DNA from: Lachnospiraceae bacterium UBA1766
Lineage (GTDB): Bacteria; Bacillota; Clostridia; Lachnospirales; Lachnospiraceae
Assembly (NCBI GenBank): GCA_002314715.1
Contig: DCGY01000058.1
Span: 1-50,153, forward strand
Direction of reading: 5' to 3'
Length of the DNA: 50,153 nucleotides
Shown here: positions 25,571 through 34,059 of the stretch, one piece after another
Layout of the letters: each line of letters begins with the position of its first letter
How positions within the stretch are numbered: position 1 is the first letter of the stretch
Translations under genes and position numbers: made by a program
The notes under the pieces: generated by a model
The model's database searches: none
Told to the model about the DNA's origin: nothing
What the model saw: only the letters and a program-made list of their open reading frames with translations

Positions 25571-25599
25571 TTGACAGCAATCGTATGATTGTATACAAT
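25571..25599 (+). promoter_or_regulatory. Promoter and palindromic operator of the citrate synthase-gntR-icd operon
   Basis: TTGACA (25571-25576), 17 nt and TACAAT (25594-25599) form a good SigA promoter. The perfect 12-bp palindrome ATTGTATACAAT (25588-25599) covers the -10. Its TTGTATACAA core is of the kind bound by FadR-subfamily GntR repressors, and such a regulator is the second gene of the operon, so autoregulation is likely. Confidence 0.7.
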
Positions 25600-25636
25600 A
25601 ATACGCGAAGAACATTCGAAGAGGAGAAAATCAACT

Positions 25637-27055
25637 ATGATGATGAATGAAGATATGTTTCAAAATAGACCGGTTACCATGAATGCTCAGAATAACCTGT
25701 TGGAAATCGAAGAGCATATGTACATTTTGGATGATGTTAAAAAGCCCAATGTATTCCGTAATATGTTCCCATATTCTGAAATTCCGAAGATTCCTTTCAA
25801 CAACAGAATCGTGCCTCACGATATGCCGAAGGATATCTTTATTACAGATACAACTTTCCGTGACGGACAGCAGTCCAGAGCACCTTATACCACAGAGCAG
25901 ATTGTAACGATTTACGATTATTTACACCGCCTGGGTGGTCCCAACGGCATGATTCGTGCCAGCGAATTCTTCCTTTACAGCAAGAAGGATCGCGATGCGG
26001 TATATAAATGTATGGAGAGAGGCTATAAGTTCCCGGAAGTAACCAGCTGGATTCGTGCAAGTAAGGAGGATTTCAAGCTTGTAAAGGCCATCGGTATGAA
26101 GGAAACCGGTATCCTGGTAAGCTGTTCCGATTACCATATTTTTATGAAAATGAAAATGACCAGAAAACAGGCAATGGATCATTATCTTAGTGTTGTTCGT
26201 GATTGTCTGGATGAGGGCATCAGCGTAAGATGTCACTTGGAGGATATTACCAGAGCAGATATCTATGGTTATGTTGTTCCCTTCTGTTTGGAATTGATGA
26301 AATTGATGGAAGAGTATAAGATTCCGATTAAGGTACGTGCTTGCGATACCATGGGATATGGTGTAAACCATTCCGGTGCGGTTATTCCCCGAAGTGTTCA
26401 GGGTATTATCTATGCATTGCATACCAATGGTGGCGTTCCTGCGGAGTTGCTGGAATGGCATGGACATAATGATTTTTATAAAGCAGTTGTTAACTCTACC
26501 ACAGCATGGCTGTATGGTTGTGCCGGCGTAAACACTTCCCTTTTCGGTATCGGTGAGAGAACCGGTAATACACCTTTGGAGGCAATGGTATTTGAGTATG
26601 CACAGCTTCGTGGTGATTTAAACGGTATGGATACCACCGTTATTACCGAATTGGCTGAGTATTATGAAAAGGAAATCGGTTATCACATTCCTTCCCGTAC
26701 ACCGTTTGTCGGAAAGAACTTTAACGTTACGAGAGCCGGTATTCATGCAGACGGTTTGTTAAAGAATGAGGAGATTTACAATATTTTTGATACTGAGAAA
26801 TTCCTAAACAGACCTGTTCTTTGTTCTATTTCAAACACCTCCGGTCTTGCAGGTATTGCACATTGGATTAACACCTACTTCAAGTTGAAGGACGAGCACG
26901 CAATTGATAAGAATAATGAAATTGTTAAGGAAATCAAAGTTCTTGTGGATAAGGAATATGAAGATGGTCGTGTAACCGTTATGACCGATAATGAGATTAT
27001 TGCTTATATTGACAAGGTATGTGCTGAAAAAGGTTTAAAGATCGGTAATCGTTAA
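25637..27055 (+). CDS. Probable Re-citrate synthase (isopropylmalate/homocitrate synthase superfamily)
   Basis: The 472-residue enzyme is a TIM-barrel acyltransferase of the HMGL-like family, with ITDTTFRDGQQSRAPYT (about residue 69 on) and the metal-binding WHGHND at 274-279. It lacks the long LeuA C-terminal regulatory domain. The stretches RLGGPNGMIRASEFFLYSKK and DYHIFMKMKMTRKQ recall the Re-citrate synthases of Clostridium kluyveri and sulfate reducers, often misnamed 2-isopropylmalate synthase. Co-location with NADP isocitrate dehydrogenase, and absence of leu genes, supports condensation of acetyl-CoA with oxaloacetate for glutamate synthesis. No aconitase is in the window. ATG 25637 follows GAGGAG at 25621. 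The exact substrate is inference. Confidence 0.75.
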   Translation: MMMNEDMFQNRPVTMNAQNNLLEIEEHMYILDDVKKPNVFRNMFPYSEIPKIPFNNRIVPHDMPKDIFITDTTFRDGQQSRAPYTTEQIVTIYDYLHRLGGPNGMIRASEFFLYSKKDRDAVYKCMERGYKFPEVTSWIRASKEDFKLVKAIGMKETGILVSCSDYHIFMKMKMTRKQAMDHYLSVVRDCLDEGISVRCHLEDITRADIYGYVVPFCLELMKLMEEYKIPIKVRACDTMGYGVNHSGAVIPRSVQGIIYALHTNGGVPAELLEWHGHNDFYKAVVNSTTAWLYGCAGVNTSLFGIGERTGNTPLEAMVFEYAQLRGDLNGMDTTVITELAEYYEKEIGYHIPSRTPFVGKNFNVTRAGIHADGLLKNEEIYNIFDTEKFLNRPVLCSISNTSGLAGIAHWINTYFKLKDEHAIDKNNEIVKEIKVLVDKEYEDGRVTVMTDNEIIAYIDKVCAEKGLKIGNR

Positions 27056-27072
27056 TTCGGATTGGAGCAGAC

Positions 27073-27783
27073 GTGACAGATTATAGTGTAAATAAAGAGG
27101 TGACCGATAAGTATTCTTTGCGTGGTCGCGTATTTCATAAGCTTCGGGAAGATATTCTGAACGGAAAATACGAGGAACATGAAGAACTGAAAGAGGTTGC
27201 TATCGGTGAGGAACTGGGGGTTAGCCGTACTCCGGTCAGGGAAGCCTTTCGTCAGTTGGAATTGGAAGGATTAATAAAGATTATTCCCAATAAAGGCGCA
27301 TACGTTACCGGTATTACGGAAAAGGATGTTAAGGATATCTACATGATTCGTTCTCTTTTGGAGGGATTGTGTGCCAAACTTGCAACCGAATATATTACCA
27401 AAGAACAGCTGGAAGAAATGGAAGAAAACATTTATCTTGCAAAGTTTCACGCGGACAAGGGGCATTTGGACCAGCTGGCAGAATTGGATAATCGGTTTCA
27501 TGATATCCTGTATGAAGCATGTAACAGCAAGATGCTGGAGCATCAGCTAAAGGATTTTCATCAATATGTACTTCGTGTGCGTAAGAAAACGCTTTCCAGT
27601 GCCAACAGAGGACCTAAATCCAATGAGGAACATGAGGGCATTTTGGAAGCAATTAAGGCGCATGATGCACAATTGGCCGAACAGCTTGCCAATCGACATA
27701 TGATTAATGCATATGAAAATATGGTACAAAACGGCCTCCATGAAATTTATGCAAATAAGGATGATAATTCATCCCCAAAATAG
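27073..27783 (+). CDS. GntR-family regulator, FadR/FCD subfamily
   Basis: The 236-residue protein has an N-terminal winged helix (GEELGVSRTPVREAFRQLEL, then GLIKIIPNKGAYV) and an all-helical FCD ligand-binding domain (about 85-220) with the usual metal-site histidines, e.g. NRFHDILYEA and NEEHEGILEAI. FCD members sense organic acids and mostly repress. Because it lies between the citrate synthase and icd genes, a tricarboxylate or 2-oxoglutarate is a reasonable effector guess. It starts at GTG 27073, 17 nt after the synthase stop. The palindrome on the operon promoter (25588-25599) is a likely target. Confidence 0.9.
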   Translation: MTDYSVNKEVTDKYSLRGRVFHKLREDILNGKYEEHEELKEVAIGEELGVSRTPVREAFRQLELEGLIKIIPNKGAYVTGITEKDVKDIYMIRSLLEGLCAKLATEYITKEQLEEMEENIYLAKFHADKGHLDQLAELDNRFHDILYEACNSKMLEHQLKDFHQYVLRVRKKTLSSANRGPKSNEEHEGILEAIKAHDAQLAEQLANRHMINAYENMVQNGLHEIYANKDDNSSPK

Positions 27784-27814
27784 CAGAGTACTGCAAACAG
27801 AAAGGATAAAAACA

Positions 27815-29020
27815 ATGGCAAAAATTCAAATGACCACTCCGCTTGTAGAAATGGACGGAGATGAAATGACCAGAATTCTCTGGAAGATGATTAAGGATGA
27901 GCTGATTTTACCTTATATCGATTTGAAGAGTGAGTATTATGATTTGGGCTTGGAATATCGTAACGAGACCAATGATCAGGTTACCATTGATTCTGCAAAC
28001 GCTACCTTAAAGTACGGAGTAGCAGTAAAATGTGCAACGATTACTCCCAATGCAGCACGTATGACAGAATATAATTTAAAAGAGATGTGGAAGAGCCCCA
28101 ACGGTACCATTCGTGCCATTCTTGACGGTACTGTATTCCGTGCCCCCATTCTTGTAAAGGGAATCGTTCCTTATGTTTCCAATTGGAAAAAACCCATTAC
28201 CATAGCACGTCATGCTTACGGTGATGTATATAAGAATACCGAGATTAAAGTTCCCGGAGCAGGTAAGGCAGAATTGGTATTTACCGGAGAAGACGGAACG
28301 GTAATCCGTGAGACCATTCATAACTTTACCGATGCCGGTATTATTCAGGGTATTCACAATACCGATAAGTCTATTTCCAGCTTTGCAAGAGCATGTTTCG
28401 GCTATGCGATTGATACCAAGCAGGACCTTTGGTTTGCAACCAAGGATACCATTTCCAAAAAGTACGATCATAATTTCAAGGATATTTTCCAGGAGATTTA
28501 TGACGCTGAATACAAGACAAAGTTTGAAGAACTTGGTATTGAATATTTCTACACCTTAATTGATGATGCGGTTGCGCGTGTTATTCGTTCTGAGGGTGGC
28601 TTCATTTGGGCTTGTAAGAATTACGATGGTGATGTAATGTCTGATATGGTGGCTACAGCTTACGGTGACCTTTCCATGATGACATCCGTCCTGGTATCTC
28701 CCAGTGGTGTTTACGAGTACGAGGCAGCACATGGTACCGTACAGCGTCATTACTACAAGCACTTAAAGGGAGAGGAGACCTCTACCAACTCCATCGCTAC
28801 CATCTTTGCATGGACCGGAGCTCTTAGAAAGCGCGGCGAGTTAGATAATATTCCTGAATTGATGGCATTTGCGGATAAATTGGAAAAGGCTTGTATCAAG
28901 ACAGTGGAAGATGGCAAGATGACAAAGAGTCTTTCTCTTATTTCTACTTGTGAAAATCCTGTGATTTTAAACAGCCTTGATTTCATCAAAGCAATCAGAG
29001 CAACCTTGGATACTCTGTAA
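27815..29020 (+). CDS. icd: NADP-dependent isocitrate dehydrogenase
   Basis: Icd oxidatively decarboxylates isocitrate to 2-oxoglutarate with reduction of NADP+. The 401-residue protein is of the type II (eukaryote-like homodimer) form: MDGDEMTRILWKMIKDEL near the start, then IDSANATLKYGVAVKCATIT, a central RHAYGDVYKNTE and the nucleotide region EAAHGTVQRHYYKHLKGEE. ATG 27815 follows AAAGGA at 27801-27806; a longer in-frame extension overlapping gntR is rejected. As last gene of the operon, it links citrate synthesis to 2-oxoglutarate for glutamate and to NADPH. Confidence 0.95.
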   Translation: MAKIQMTTPLVEMDGDEMTRILWKMIKDELILPYIDLKSEYYDLGLEYRNETNDQVTIDSANATLKYGVAVKCATITPNAARMTEYNLKEMWKSPNGTIRAILDGTVFRAPILVKGIVPYVSNWKKPITIARHAYGDVYKNTEIKVPGAGKAELVFTGEDGTVIRETIHNFTDAGIIQGIHNTDKSISSFARACFGYAIDTKQDLWFATKDTISKKYDHNFKDIFQEIYDAEYKTKFEELGIEYFYTLIDDAVARVIRSEGGFIWACKNYDGDVMSDMVATAYGDLSMMTSVLVSPSGVYEYEAAHGTVQRHYYKHLKGEETSTNSIATIFAWTGALRKRGELDNIPELMAFADKLEKACIKTVEDGKMTKSLSLISTCENPVILNSLDFIKAIRATLDTL

Positions 29021-29033
29021 TAATGGATAATAA

Positions 29034-29065
29034 AATGGGAAGCCTTTATGCAAGGGCTTCCCATT
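29034..29065. terminator. Terminator between icd and the convergent ABC-F gene
   Basis: An 11-bp perfect stem pairs 29034-29044 (AATGGGAAGCC) with 29055-29065. On the minus strand a T-rich tail follows and the hairpin contains the ABC-F stop codon; on the plus strand the tail is weak. It probably serves both genes. Confidence 0.8.
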
Positions 29066-30962
29066 CTTCGTATTTCAATTCTAATTCTGCTTTTAAGGCT
29101 TCCTGTTCTTTGCTCAGGGCCTGTAATTTTGCTACCTGTGTTCCGATGGAAGGGTCGGAGAGTTGTTTGTCAAGCTCTGCAATCTTGTCCTCCAATTCCG
29201 CAATCTTATCCTCACATTTCTTCAGATCATTTTCTCTTTTACGCTGTTTTGCCTGTAATTCCTTTTGTACCTTCCAATCCAATTTGGTATCGGATTCGGT
29301 GGAGTCATTGACCGGTGTTTCCATGGATGGAAGAGTTGCTTCCAAGGCGGTCATTTGTACCTCATGTTTTTCCAAATAATAATCATAATTACCAATGTAA
29401 TTCACAAACTGCCCATGGGTAAGATCCAGAATGCGATGAGCGGTTCGATTGATAAAATATCGGTCATGGGATACATATAATACCGTACCGGTATATTGAT
29501 TTAAGGCATCCTCCAAAATCTCTTTGGAAGCAATGTCCAAATGGTTGGTAGGCTCATCCAAAATCAATAAATTGGCATTGCTTAACATTAATTTTGCCAG
29601 GGAGACACGACCTCTTTCGCCACCGGATAAATCTCCGATCAACTGAAAAACCTCTTCACCGGTAAAGAGAAATGCTGCCAAAACATTACGAATTTCCGTA
29701 TTGGTTAGGTAAGGATAATCATCGGAAATCTCATCAAATAGAGTTTTTTCTCCATGCAGTACATGGTGTTCCTGATCGTAATAACCGATTTCTACATTAC
29801 TTCCCAGGGTAAAGGAACCGGCGTCGGCAGGAAGAAGACCATTTAAGATTTTCAACAGAGTTGTTTTGCCGGAACCGTTATCTCCGATAATTGCCACATG
29901 TTCCCCTCTTTTGATTTCAAAAGAGACATCCGAAAACAGTGTTTGTGTATCGAAGGATTTGGCCAGATGTTCCACGTTTAAGACATCCTTGCCGCTTTCT
30001 CTGTAAGGGGTTAGTGTAAGCTTCATATCGGAATTTACAGTGGTGGGCTTTTCCAACACTTCGATTTTGTTTAACATTTTTTCACGACTCTCGGCACGTT
30101 TAATGGACTTTTCCCGATTAAAGGAGCGAAGCTTTTCGATGACCTCTTCCTGATGCTGAATCACCTTTTGCTGATTTAAGTATGCATTCATGGCTGCGGT
30201 ACGAAGCTGTTCTTTTTTTACAGCATAATCGGAGTAATTGCCCTGAAATACCGTGCAGGCGGATTGATCGATTTCAATAATCTTTGTGGTAATCTTATCC
30301 AGGAAATAGCGGTCGTGAGAGACGATGATTACGGCACCTTTATAATTCAATAAATAAGTTTCCAACCAGGCAATGGAATTCATGTCCAGGTGGTTGGTGG
30401 GCTCATCCAACATAATCAACTCCGGCTTTTGTAACAAAAGTTTGCCAAGAGCAACCCGTGTTTTCTGACCACCGGAAAGTGTGGATACCGGTTTTTGAAA
30501 GTCGGATTCCGAAAAGCCCAGTCCCTTTAACACACCGACAACTTCGCTTTGGTAGGCATAGCCGTTCTGACTTTCAAAATGATGGGTCAGAAGAGTGTAC
30601 TGCTTCATTAGACTTTCCAAAGCATCCCCCTCTTTCCCCTGCATATCCTGTTCGCATTGACGTATTTTTTGCTCGGTTTCGATGAGTTCCTGCTTTACGG
30701 AAAGAAGCTCGGTATAAATTGTATTTTGAGTATCCACCGCACCGTTTTGCGCCAGATAACCAAAGGATACATCTTTGGCAAAAGTAACCAGGCCCTCGTC
30801 TGCCTTCTGCTGACCGGCAATGATACGTAGGAGGGTGGTTTTGCCGGCTCCGTTAATACCTACAATACCGGCCTTTTCATAATCTTCAATATGAAAACTG
30901 ACATGCTTTAGCACCGTTTTATCGATAAAACTTTTGGATATATTTTGACAGGAAAGTATCAT
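29046..30962 (-). CDS. ABC-F family ATPase (YdiF/Uup type)
   Basis: The 638-residue protein has two fused ATP-binding cassettes and no membrane domain, defining the ABC-F translation-factor family. Cassette 1 shows Walker A GINGAGKTT, signature LSGGQKTRVALGKLL and Walker B LIMLDEPTNHLD; cassette 2 shows GDNGSGKTT, LSGGERGRVSLAKLM and LLILDEPTNHLD. An arginine/lysine-rich linker (about 225-310) would reach towards the ribosomal E site, and a C-terminal coiled coil (about 555-635) follows. Members relieve stalled ribosomes or protect against antibiotics; length and the C-terminal coil fit the housekeeping YdiF/Uup group better than resistance proteins, but this is not certain. It is monocistronic with its own promoter. 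Confidence 0.92.
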   Translation of the reverse strand: MILSCQNISKSFIDKTVLKHVSFHIEDYEKAGIVGINGAGKTTLLRIIAGQQKADEGLVTFAKDVSFGYLAQNGAVDTQNTIYTELLSVKQELIETEQKIRQCEQDMQGKEGDALESLMKQYTLLTHHFESQNGYAYQSEVVGVLKGLGFSESDFQKPVSTLSGGQKTRVALGKLLLQKPELIMLDEPTNHLDMNSIAWLETYLLNYKGAVIIVSHDRYFLDKITTKIIEIDQSACTVFQGNYSDYAVKKEQLRTAAMNAYLNQQKVIQHQEEVIEKLRSFNREKSIKRAESREKMLNKIEVLEKPTTVNSDMKLTLTPYRESGKDVLNVEHLAKSFDTQTLFSDVSFEIKRGEHVAIIGDNGSGKTTLLKILNGLLPADAGSFTLGSNVEIGYYDQEHHVLHGEKTLFDEISDDYPYLTNTEIRNVLAAFLFTGEEVFQLIGDLSGGERGRVSLAKLMLSNANLLILDEPTNHLDIASKEILEDALNQYTGTVLYVSHDRYFINRTAHRILDLTHGQFVNYIGNYDYYLEKHEVQMTALEATLPSMETPVNDSTESDTKLDWKVQKELQAKQRKRENDLKKCEDKIAELEDKIAELDKQLSDPSIGTQVAKLQALSKEQEALKAELELKYEEWEALA

Positions 30963-31012
30963 GAGGATTTCCTTTCATAACAAAAATAATTCGGATTTTT
31001 GACACAAAACTT

Positions 31013-31042
31013 ATTCTATACGAAAGGGCGGGGAATTGTCAA
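31013..31042 (-). promoter_or_regulatory. Promoter of the ABC-F gene
   Basis: On the minus strand TTGACA (plus 31037-31042) is followed after 18 nt by TAGAAT (plus 31013-31018); TATAGA at 16 nt is an alternative -10. It is divergent from the rex promoter, with the two -35 boxes about 40 nt apart. Confidence 0.65.
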
Positions 31043-31084
31043 TGAATGGAGCATCGGAAAGGTGGTTTTGACAGAATTGTTTGA

Positions 31085-31113
31085 TTGACACTATTTTAAC
31101 ATTCTGATAAAAT
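31085..31113 (+). promoter_or_regulatory. rex promoter with a possible Rex operator
   Basis: TTGACA (31085-31090), 17 nt and TAAAAT (31108-31113) form a good promoter. Positions 31085-31102 match the Rex consensus TTGTTAANNNNTTAACAA at 10 of 14 defined bases, with an intact right half (TTAACA), which suggests autoregulation. Confidence 0.7.
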
Positions 31114-31143
31114 AACTATAGAACATTTTTGGGGGTGCTCAAG

Positions 31144-31785
31144 GTGGAAGAGAAAGAAATTTCGCAGGCGGTTATCAGCCGTCTTCCCAGATATTTTCGA
31201 TATTTGGGAGAATTAAAGGATGAGGGCGTAGAACGTATTTCCTCCCAGGAATTAAGTGGACTTATGAAGGTGACTGCGTCTCAGATTCGACAGGACTTTA
31301 ACAACTTTGGCGGCTTCGGTCAGCAAGGTTACGGATATAATGTAGAGTACCTTTATCATGAAATCGGTAAAATATTGGGATTGGACCAAACCCATAAATT
31401 TATTATTGTTGGTGCAGGTAATCTTGGACGTGCACTCGGTAATTATTTGAATTTTGAGAGACGCGGTTTTATTTTTCAGGGAATTTTTGATCAGAATCCC
31501 GATTTGATCGGTCAAATGGTAAGAGGACTTCCGGTACACCCAATGGAAGAACTGGAAACCTTTGTACGGGAGAATGAAATTGAAATTGCGGTATTGACCA
31601 TTCCGAAAACCAGCGCTGTTGCGGTTGCAGATCGATTGGTACAAAACGGTATTAAAGGCATTTGGAATTTTGCTCACGTGGATTTAAACCTGCCGGAAGG
31701 AATTCAGGTAGAAAATGTACATCTTTCCGATAGTCTGATGAAGCTTTCTTATAACATTAATCGATTTATGCAGGAAGAAGAATAA
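31144..31785 (+). CDS. rex: Redox-sensing transcriptional repressor Rex
   Basis: Rex binds DNA when NAD+ predominates and releases it when NADH rises, controlling fermentation and electron-transfer genes in Gram-positive bacteria. The 213-residue protein has an N-terminal winged helix (ISQAVISRLPRYFRYLGEL; TASQIRQDFNNFGGFGQQGYGY) and a Rossmann NADH domain (IIVGAGNLGRALGNYL, about 87-102) with a C-terminal domain-swap helix. GTG 31144 is preferred because GGGGGTG at 31131-31137 is correctly spaced and the product then begins where Rex proteins usually do; TTG 31129 is less likely. Confidence 0.96.
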   Translation: MEEKEISQAVISRLPRYFRYLGELKDEGVERISSQELSGLMKVTASQIRQDFNNFGGFGQQGYGYNVEYLYHEIGKILGLDQTHKFIIVGAGNLGRALGNYLNFERRGFIFQGIFDQNPDLIGQMVRGLPVHPMEELETFVRENEIEIAVLTIPKTSAVAVADRLVQNGIKGIWNFAHVDLNLPEGIQVENVHLSDSLMKLSYNINRFMQEEE

Positions 31786-31838
31786 TGTTTTCGGATACTG
31801 CATTTACTTACAGTTGGAACGAAATGCGAGGTTAAAGC

Positions 31839-32474
31839 ATGGCGGGTCAAAAAGCAGAACAATTTAGAGAAGCCTTGGAAGGGAAGAAGATTCCGGTACT
31901 TACTTTGGATGCGAAGTGGTACAGACTTCTGGGGGAAGTGGGAAGAGCCAATGTGAAAGCGCAGGAAGAGCAGTTAAATGAGCTGCTTCGTGCCCAAGGC
32001 CGAATCAATTCCAAAATCAAGGAAATGAAAAAACTGAAAAAGCGCTTGATGAATGAAATTGTGGAGCTGGCGGATGAAAGCGGTCAGGATAATCCAAAGA
32101 TTGCAGAAAATAAGCGTTTGATCGAAGAATGTAACGAGAAATTGGACCAGTCCCAGGAAGAAGTCCTGGATTTCCCGGATCAAATTCGCCAGGTAAACTT
32201 AGACCTAATGGAAGAAACCATGGATCATTGTTATGATACCATAAAAGAATATACCCAGGATATTGCAGAGATTGAGGAATGGGTAACCCAGATTCGAATT
32301 GAACTGAAAAAGAAGTTGATTCGCAAGCAGGAGATGGAAGCAAAGAATCATCAGATTTATTCCTATATGCATGACATCTTCGGCTCGGAAGTAATGGATT
32401 TGTTTGATTTTACATACAACCCGGAGGATAAACATCCTACCTTAGACGGTAAGACAAAAGACAAGGACTGTTAA
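31839..32474 (+). CDS. Unrecognised coiled-coil cytoplasmic protein
   Basis: This 211-residue protein has no family I can name. It is strongly charged and helical: a coiled coil spans about residues 40-110 (NELLRAQGRINSKIKEMKKL), a second helical part 125-175. There is no signal peptide or membrane segment. GAGG at about 31828-31831 precedes ATG 31839. It follows rex by 53 nt and may be co-transcribed. Its last five codons and stop form part of a terminator hairpin. Confidence 0.75.
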   Translation: MAGQKAEQFREALEGKKIPVLTLDAKWYRLLGEVGRANVKAQEEQLNELLRAQGRINSKIKEMKKLKKRLMNEIVELADESGQDNPKIAENKRLIEECNEKLDQSQEEVLDFPDQIRQVNLDLMEETMDHCYDTIKEYTQDIAEIEEWVTQIRIELKKKLIRKQEMEAKNHQIYSYMHDIFGSEVMDLFDFTYNPEDKHPTLDGKTKDKDC

Positions 32475-32488
32475 GGCAGTCCTTTTGT
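32463..32488 (+). terminator. Terminator overlapping the end of the coiled-coil gene
   Basis: An 8-bp stem pairs 32463-32470 (AAGGACTG) with 32477-32484 (CAGTCCTT), and T residues follow. The stop codon TAA lies in the loop. The stem is modest, so partial read-through into the next gene is plausible. Confidence 0.6.
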
Positions 32489-32506
32489 TCGTGTGGGAGG
32501 AAAAGC

Positions 32507-34009
32507 GTGAAAATAGAATATATAGTGAATCAGGAAGAAATGAAACGGTACGACGCAAATACCATCAAAAAAATCGGCATTGACGGTTTGGTGCTGATGG
32601 AACGTGCGGCGCTTTCTGTAAAAGATCGAATAATGGAGCTAAGAGGGGAGAGAAAGAACCCTTCTGTGTTTCTTTTGGCGGGGGTAGGGAATAATGGTGC
32701 AGATGGCTTAGCGTTGTCCCGAATGCTGGTGGAAGAAGGTTTTTTGGTGGAGGTATGTGTCCAGGGAAATCCGGACAAGGCTACGCCTTCCTGGAAGAAA
32801 CAAAGACGGATTTTGAATGCTTATCCCATAAACTGGACAAAAAAGCCCGAGCAGAAGAACTACGATTTTGTAATCGACGGATTGTTTGGGGTGGGGTTGT
32901 CCAGGGACATTACCGGGGAATTTTCGGAGAAACTTCAGATAGCAAATGCCTGTGAGGGTTATCATATTGCCCTGGATATCCCCAGTGGCATTCATGCAGA
33001 TAACGGTGCAATTTTGGGAGCGTGTTTCAAGGCACAGGAAACCATTACCTTTGGCTTTTTGAAAAGAGGCCTGGTATTGTACCCCGGCTGTGAAGCTTGC
33101 GGAAAAGTAACGGTTGCCCAGATTGGAATACATGAGCGGGCCTTTTTTGGGAAAGAGCCGGGACTGTTTACCTACAGGGAAGAACCGCAAGAGCTTCTTC
33201 CGAAACGAAAGAAAGCCGGAAATAAAGGGTCCTTTGGTAAGGCACTTCTGGTATGCGGTAGTGCGGGAATGGCCGGTGCGGCAATTTTGAGTGCCAAGGC
33301 CTGTTTTCGTACCGGAGCGGGTATGTGTAAGGTCATTACATCTTTCGATAATCGGGTGATTTTACAGGAGAGTATTCCGGAGGTCATGATTGGAACCGGA
33401 GAGAATTTGGAGGAAGCCATGAATTGGGCTACCGTGACCTTAATCGGTCCGGGAATCGGGAAAAGTCCGGAGGCAATTCAAAATCTTTCATTTGTTTTAA
33501 AAACCGGATGCAAGCCCTTGGTAATTGATGCAGACGGAATTAACCTTTTAGCTGAACAGAAAAGCCTGCTGAAACAGTTACTAAAAGCCGCAAAGGAAGG
33601 AAGGACAATTGTTTTAACCCCTCATTGTATGGAGCTGTTGCGTTTGTATAACAGTCTGTTTCAACAGGAAGCGACCATGGAGGAACTGAAAACAGACATT
33701 TTGAAATATGCCAAAATGATTTCCGAGAAGTGCCGGTGTATTGTTGTGGCCAAGGATGCCAGAACCTACGTGGTTCGACCCAAGGGGAACAGCTTTCTGA
33801 ATTTGCGTGGGAACAGCGGTATGGCGGTGGCCGGTAGCGGCGATGTGCTTGCCGGAATTATTGTATCCTTGCTGGCGCAGGGAATGGACGGTTTTCTGGG
33901 AGCATGCGCAGGAGTTTCGCTTCATGGGTATGCCGGAGATCTGGCTTCCCATAAATACGGAGAGCATGCCTGCATGCCGACAGATATCATAGAGGCTTTG
34001 TATAGATAA
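32507..34009 (+). CDS. nnr: Bifunctional NAD(P)HX epimerase/dehydratase
   Basis: This metabolite-repair enzyme restores hydrated NADH and NADPH (NADHX/NADPHX). The N-terminal half (about 1-215) is the YjeF_N epimerase, with GVGNNGADGLALSRML and DGLFGVGLSRDITG. The C-terminal half (about 225-500) is the ADP-dependent dehydratase of the ribokinase-like fold, with GKALLVCGSAGMAGAAIL, GPGIGKS, DADGINLL, LTPHCMELLRL and the hallmark NSGMAVAGSGDVLAGI. At 500 residues it is a complete fusion. Translation starts at GTG 32507 behind GGGAGG at 32495-32500. MazF follows after 50 nt; a link between this enzyme region and mazF is common in Firmicutes, usually with alr between. Confidence 0.95.
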   Translation: MKIEYIVNQEEMKRYDANTIKKIGIDGLVLMERAALSVKDRIMELRGERKNPSVFLLAGVGNNGADGLALSRMLVEEGFLVEVCVQGNPDKATPSWKKQRRILNAYPINWTKKPEQKNYDFVIDGLFGVGLSRDITGEFSEKLQIANACEGYHIALDIPSGIHADNGAILGACFKAQETITFGFLKRGLVLYPGCEACGKVTVAQIGIHERAFFGKEPGLFTYREEPQELLPKRKKAGNKGSFGKALLVCGSAGMAGAAILSAKACFRTGAGMCKVITSFDNRVILQESIPEVMIGTGENLEEAMNWATVTLIGPGIGKSPEAIQNLSFVLKTGCKPLVIDADGINLLAEQKSLLKQLLKAAKEGRTIVLTPHCMELLRLYNSLFQQEATMEELKTDILKYAKMISEKCRCIVVAKDARTYVVRPKGNSFLNLRGNSGMAVAGSGDVLAGIIVSLLAQGMDGFLGACAGVSLHGYAGDLASHKYGEHACMPTDIIEALYR

Positions 34010-34059
34010 GAGAAAGCCGGGAATAATAATCTTAAATTCAATTCGATAGGAGAATGGAA

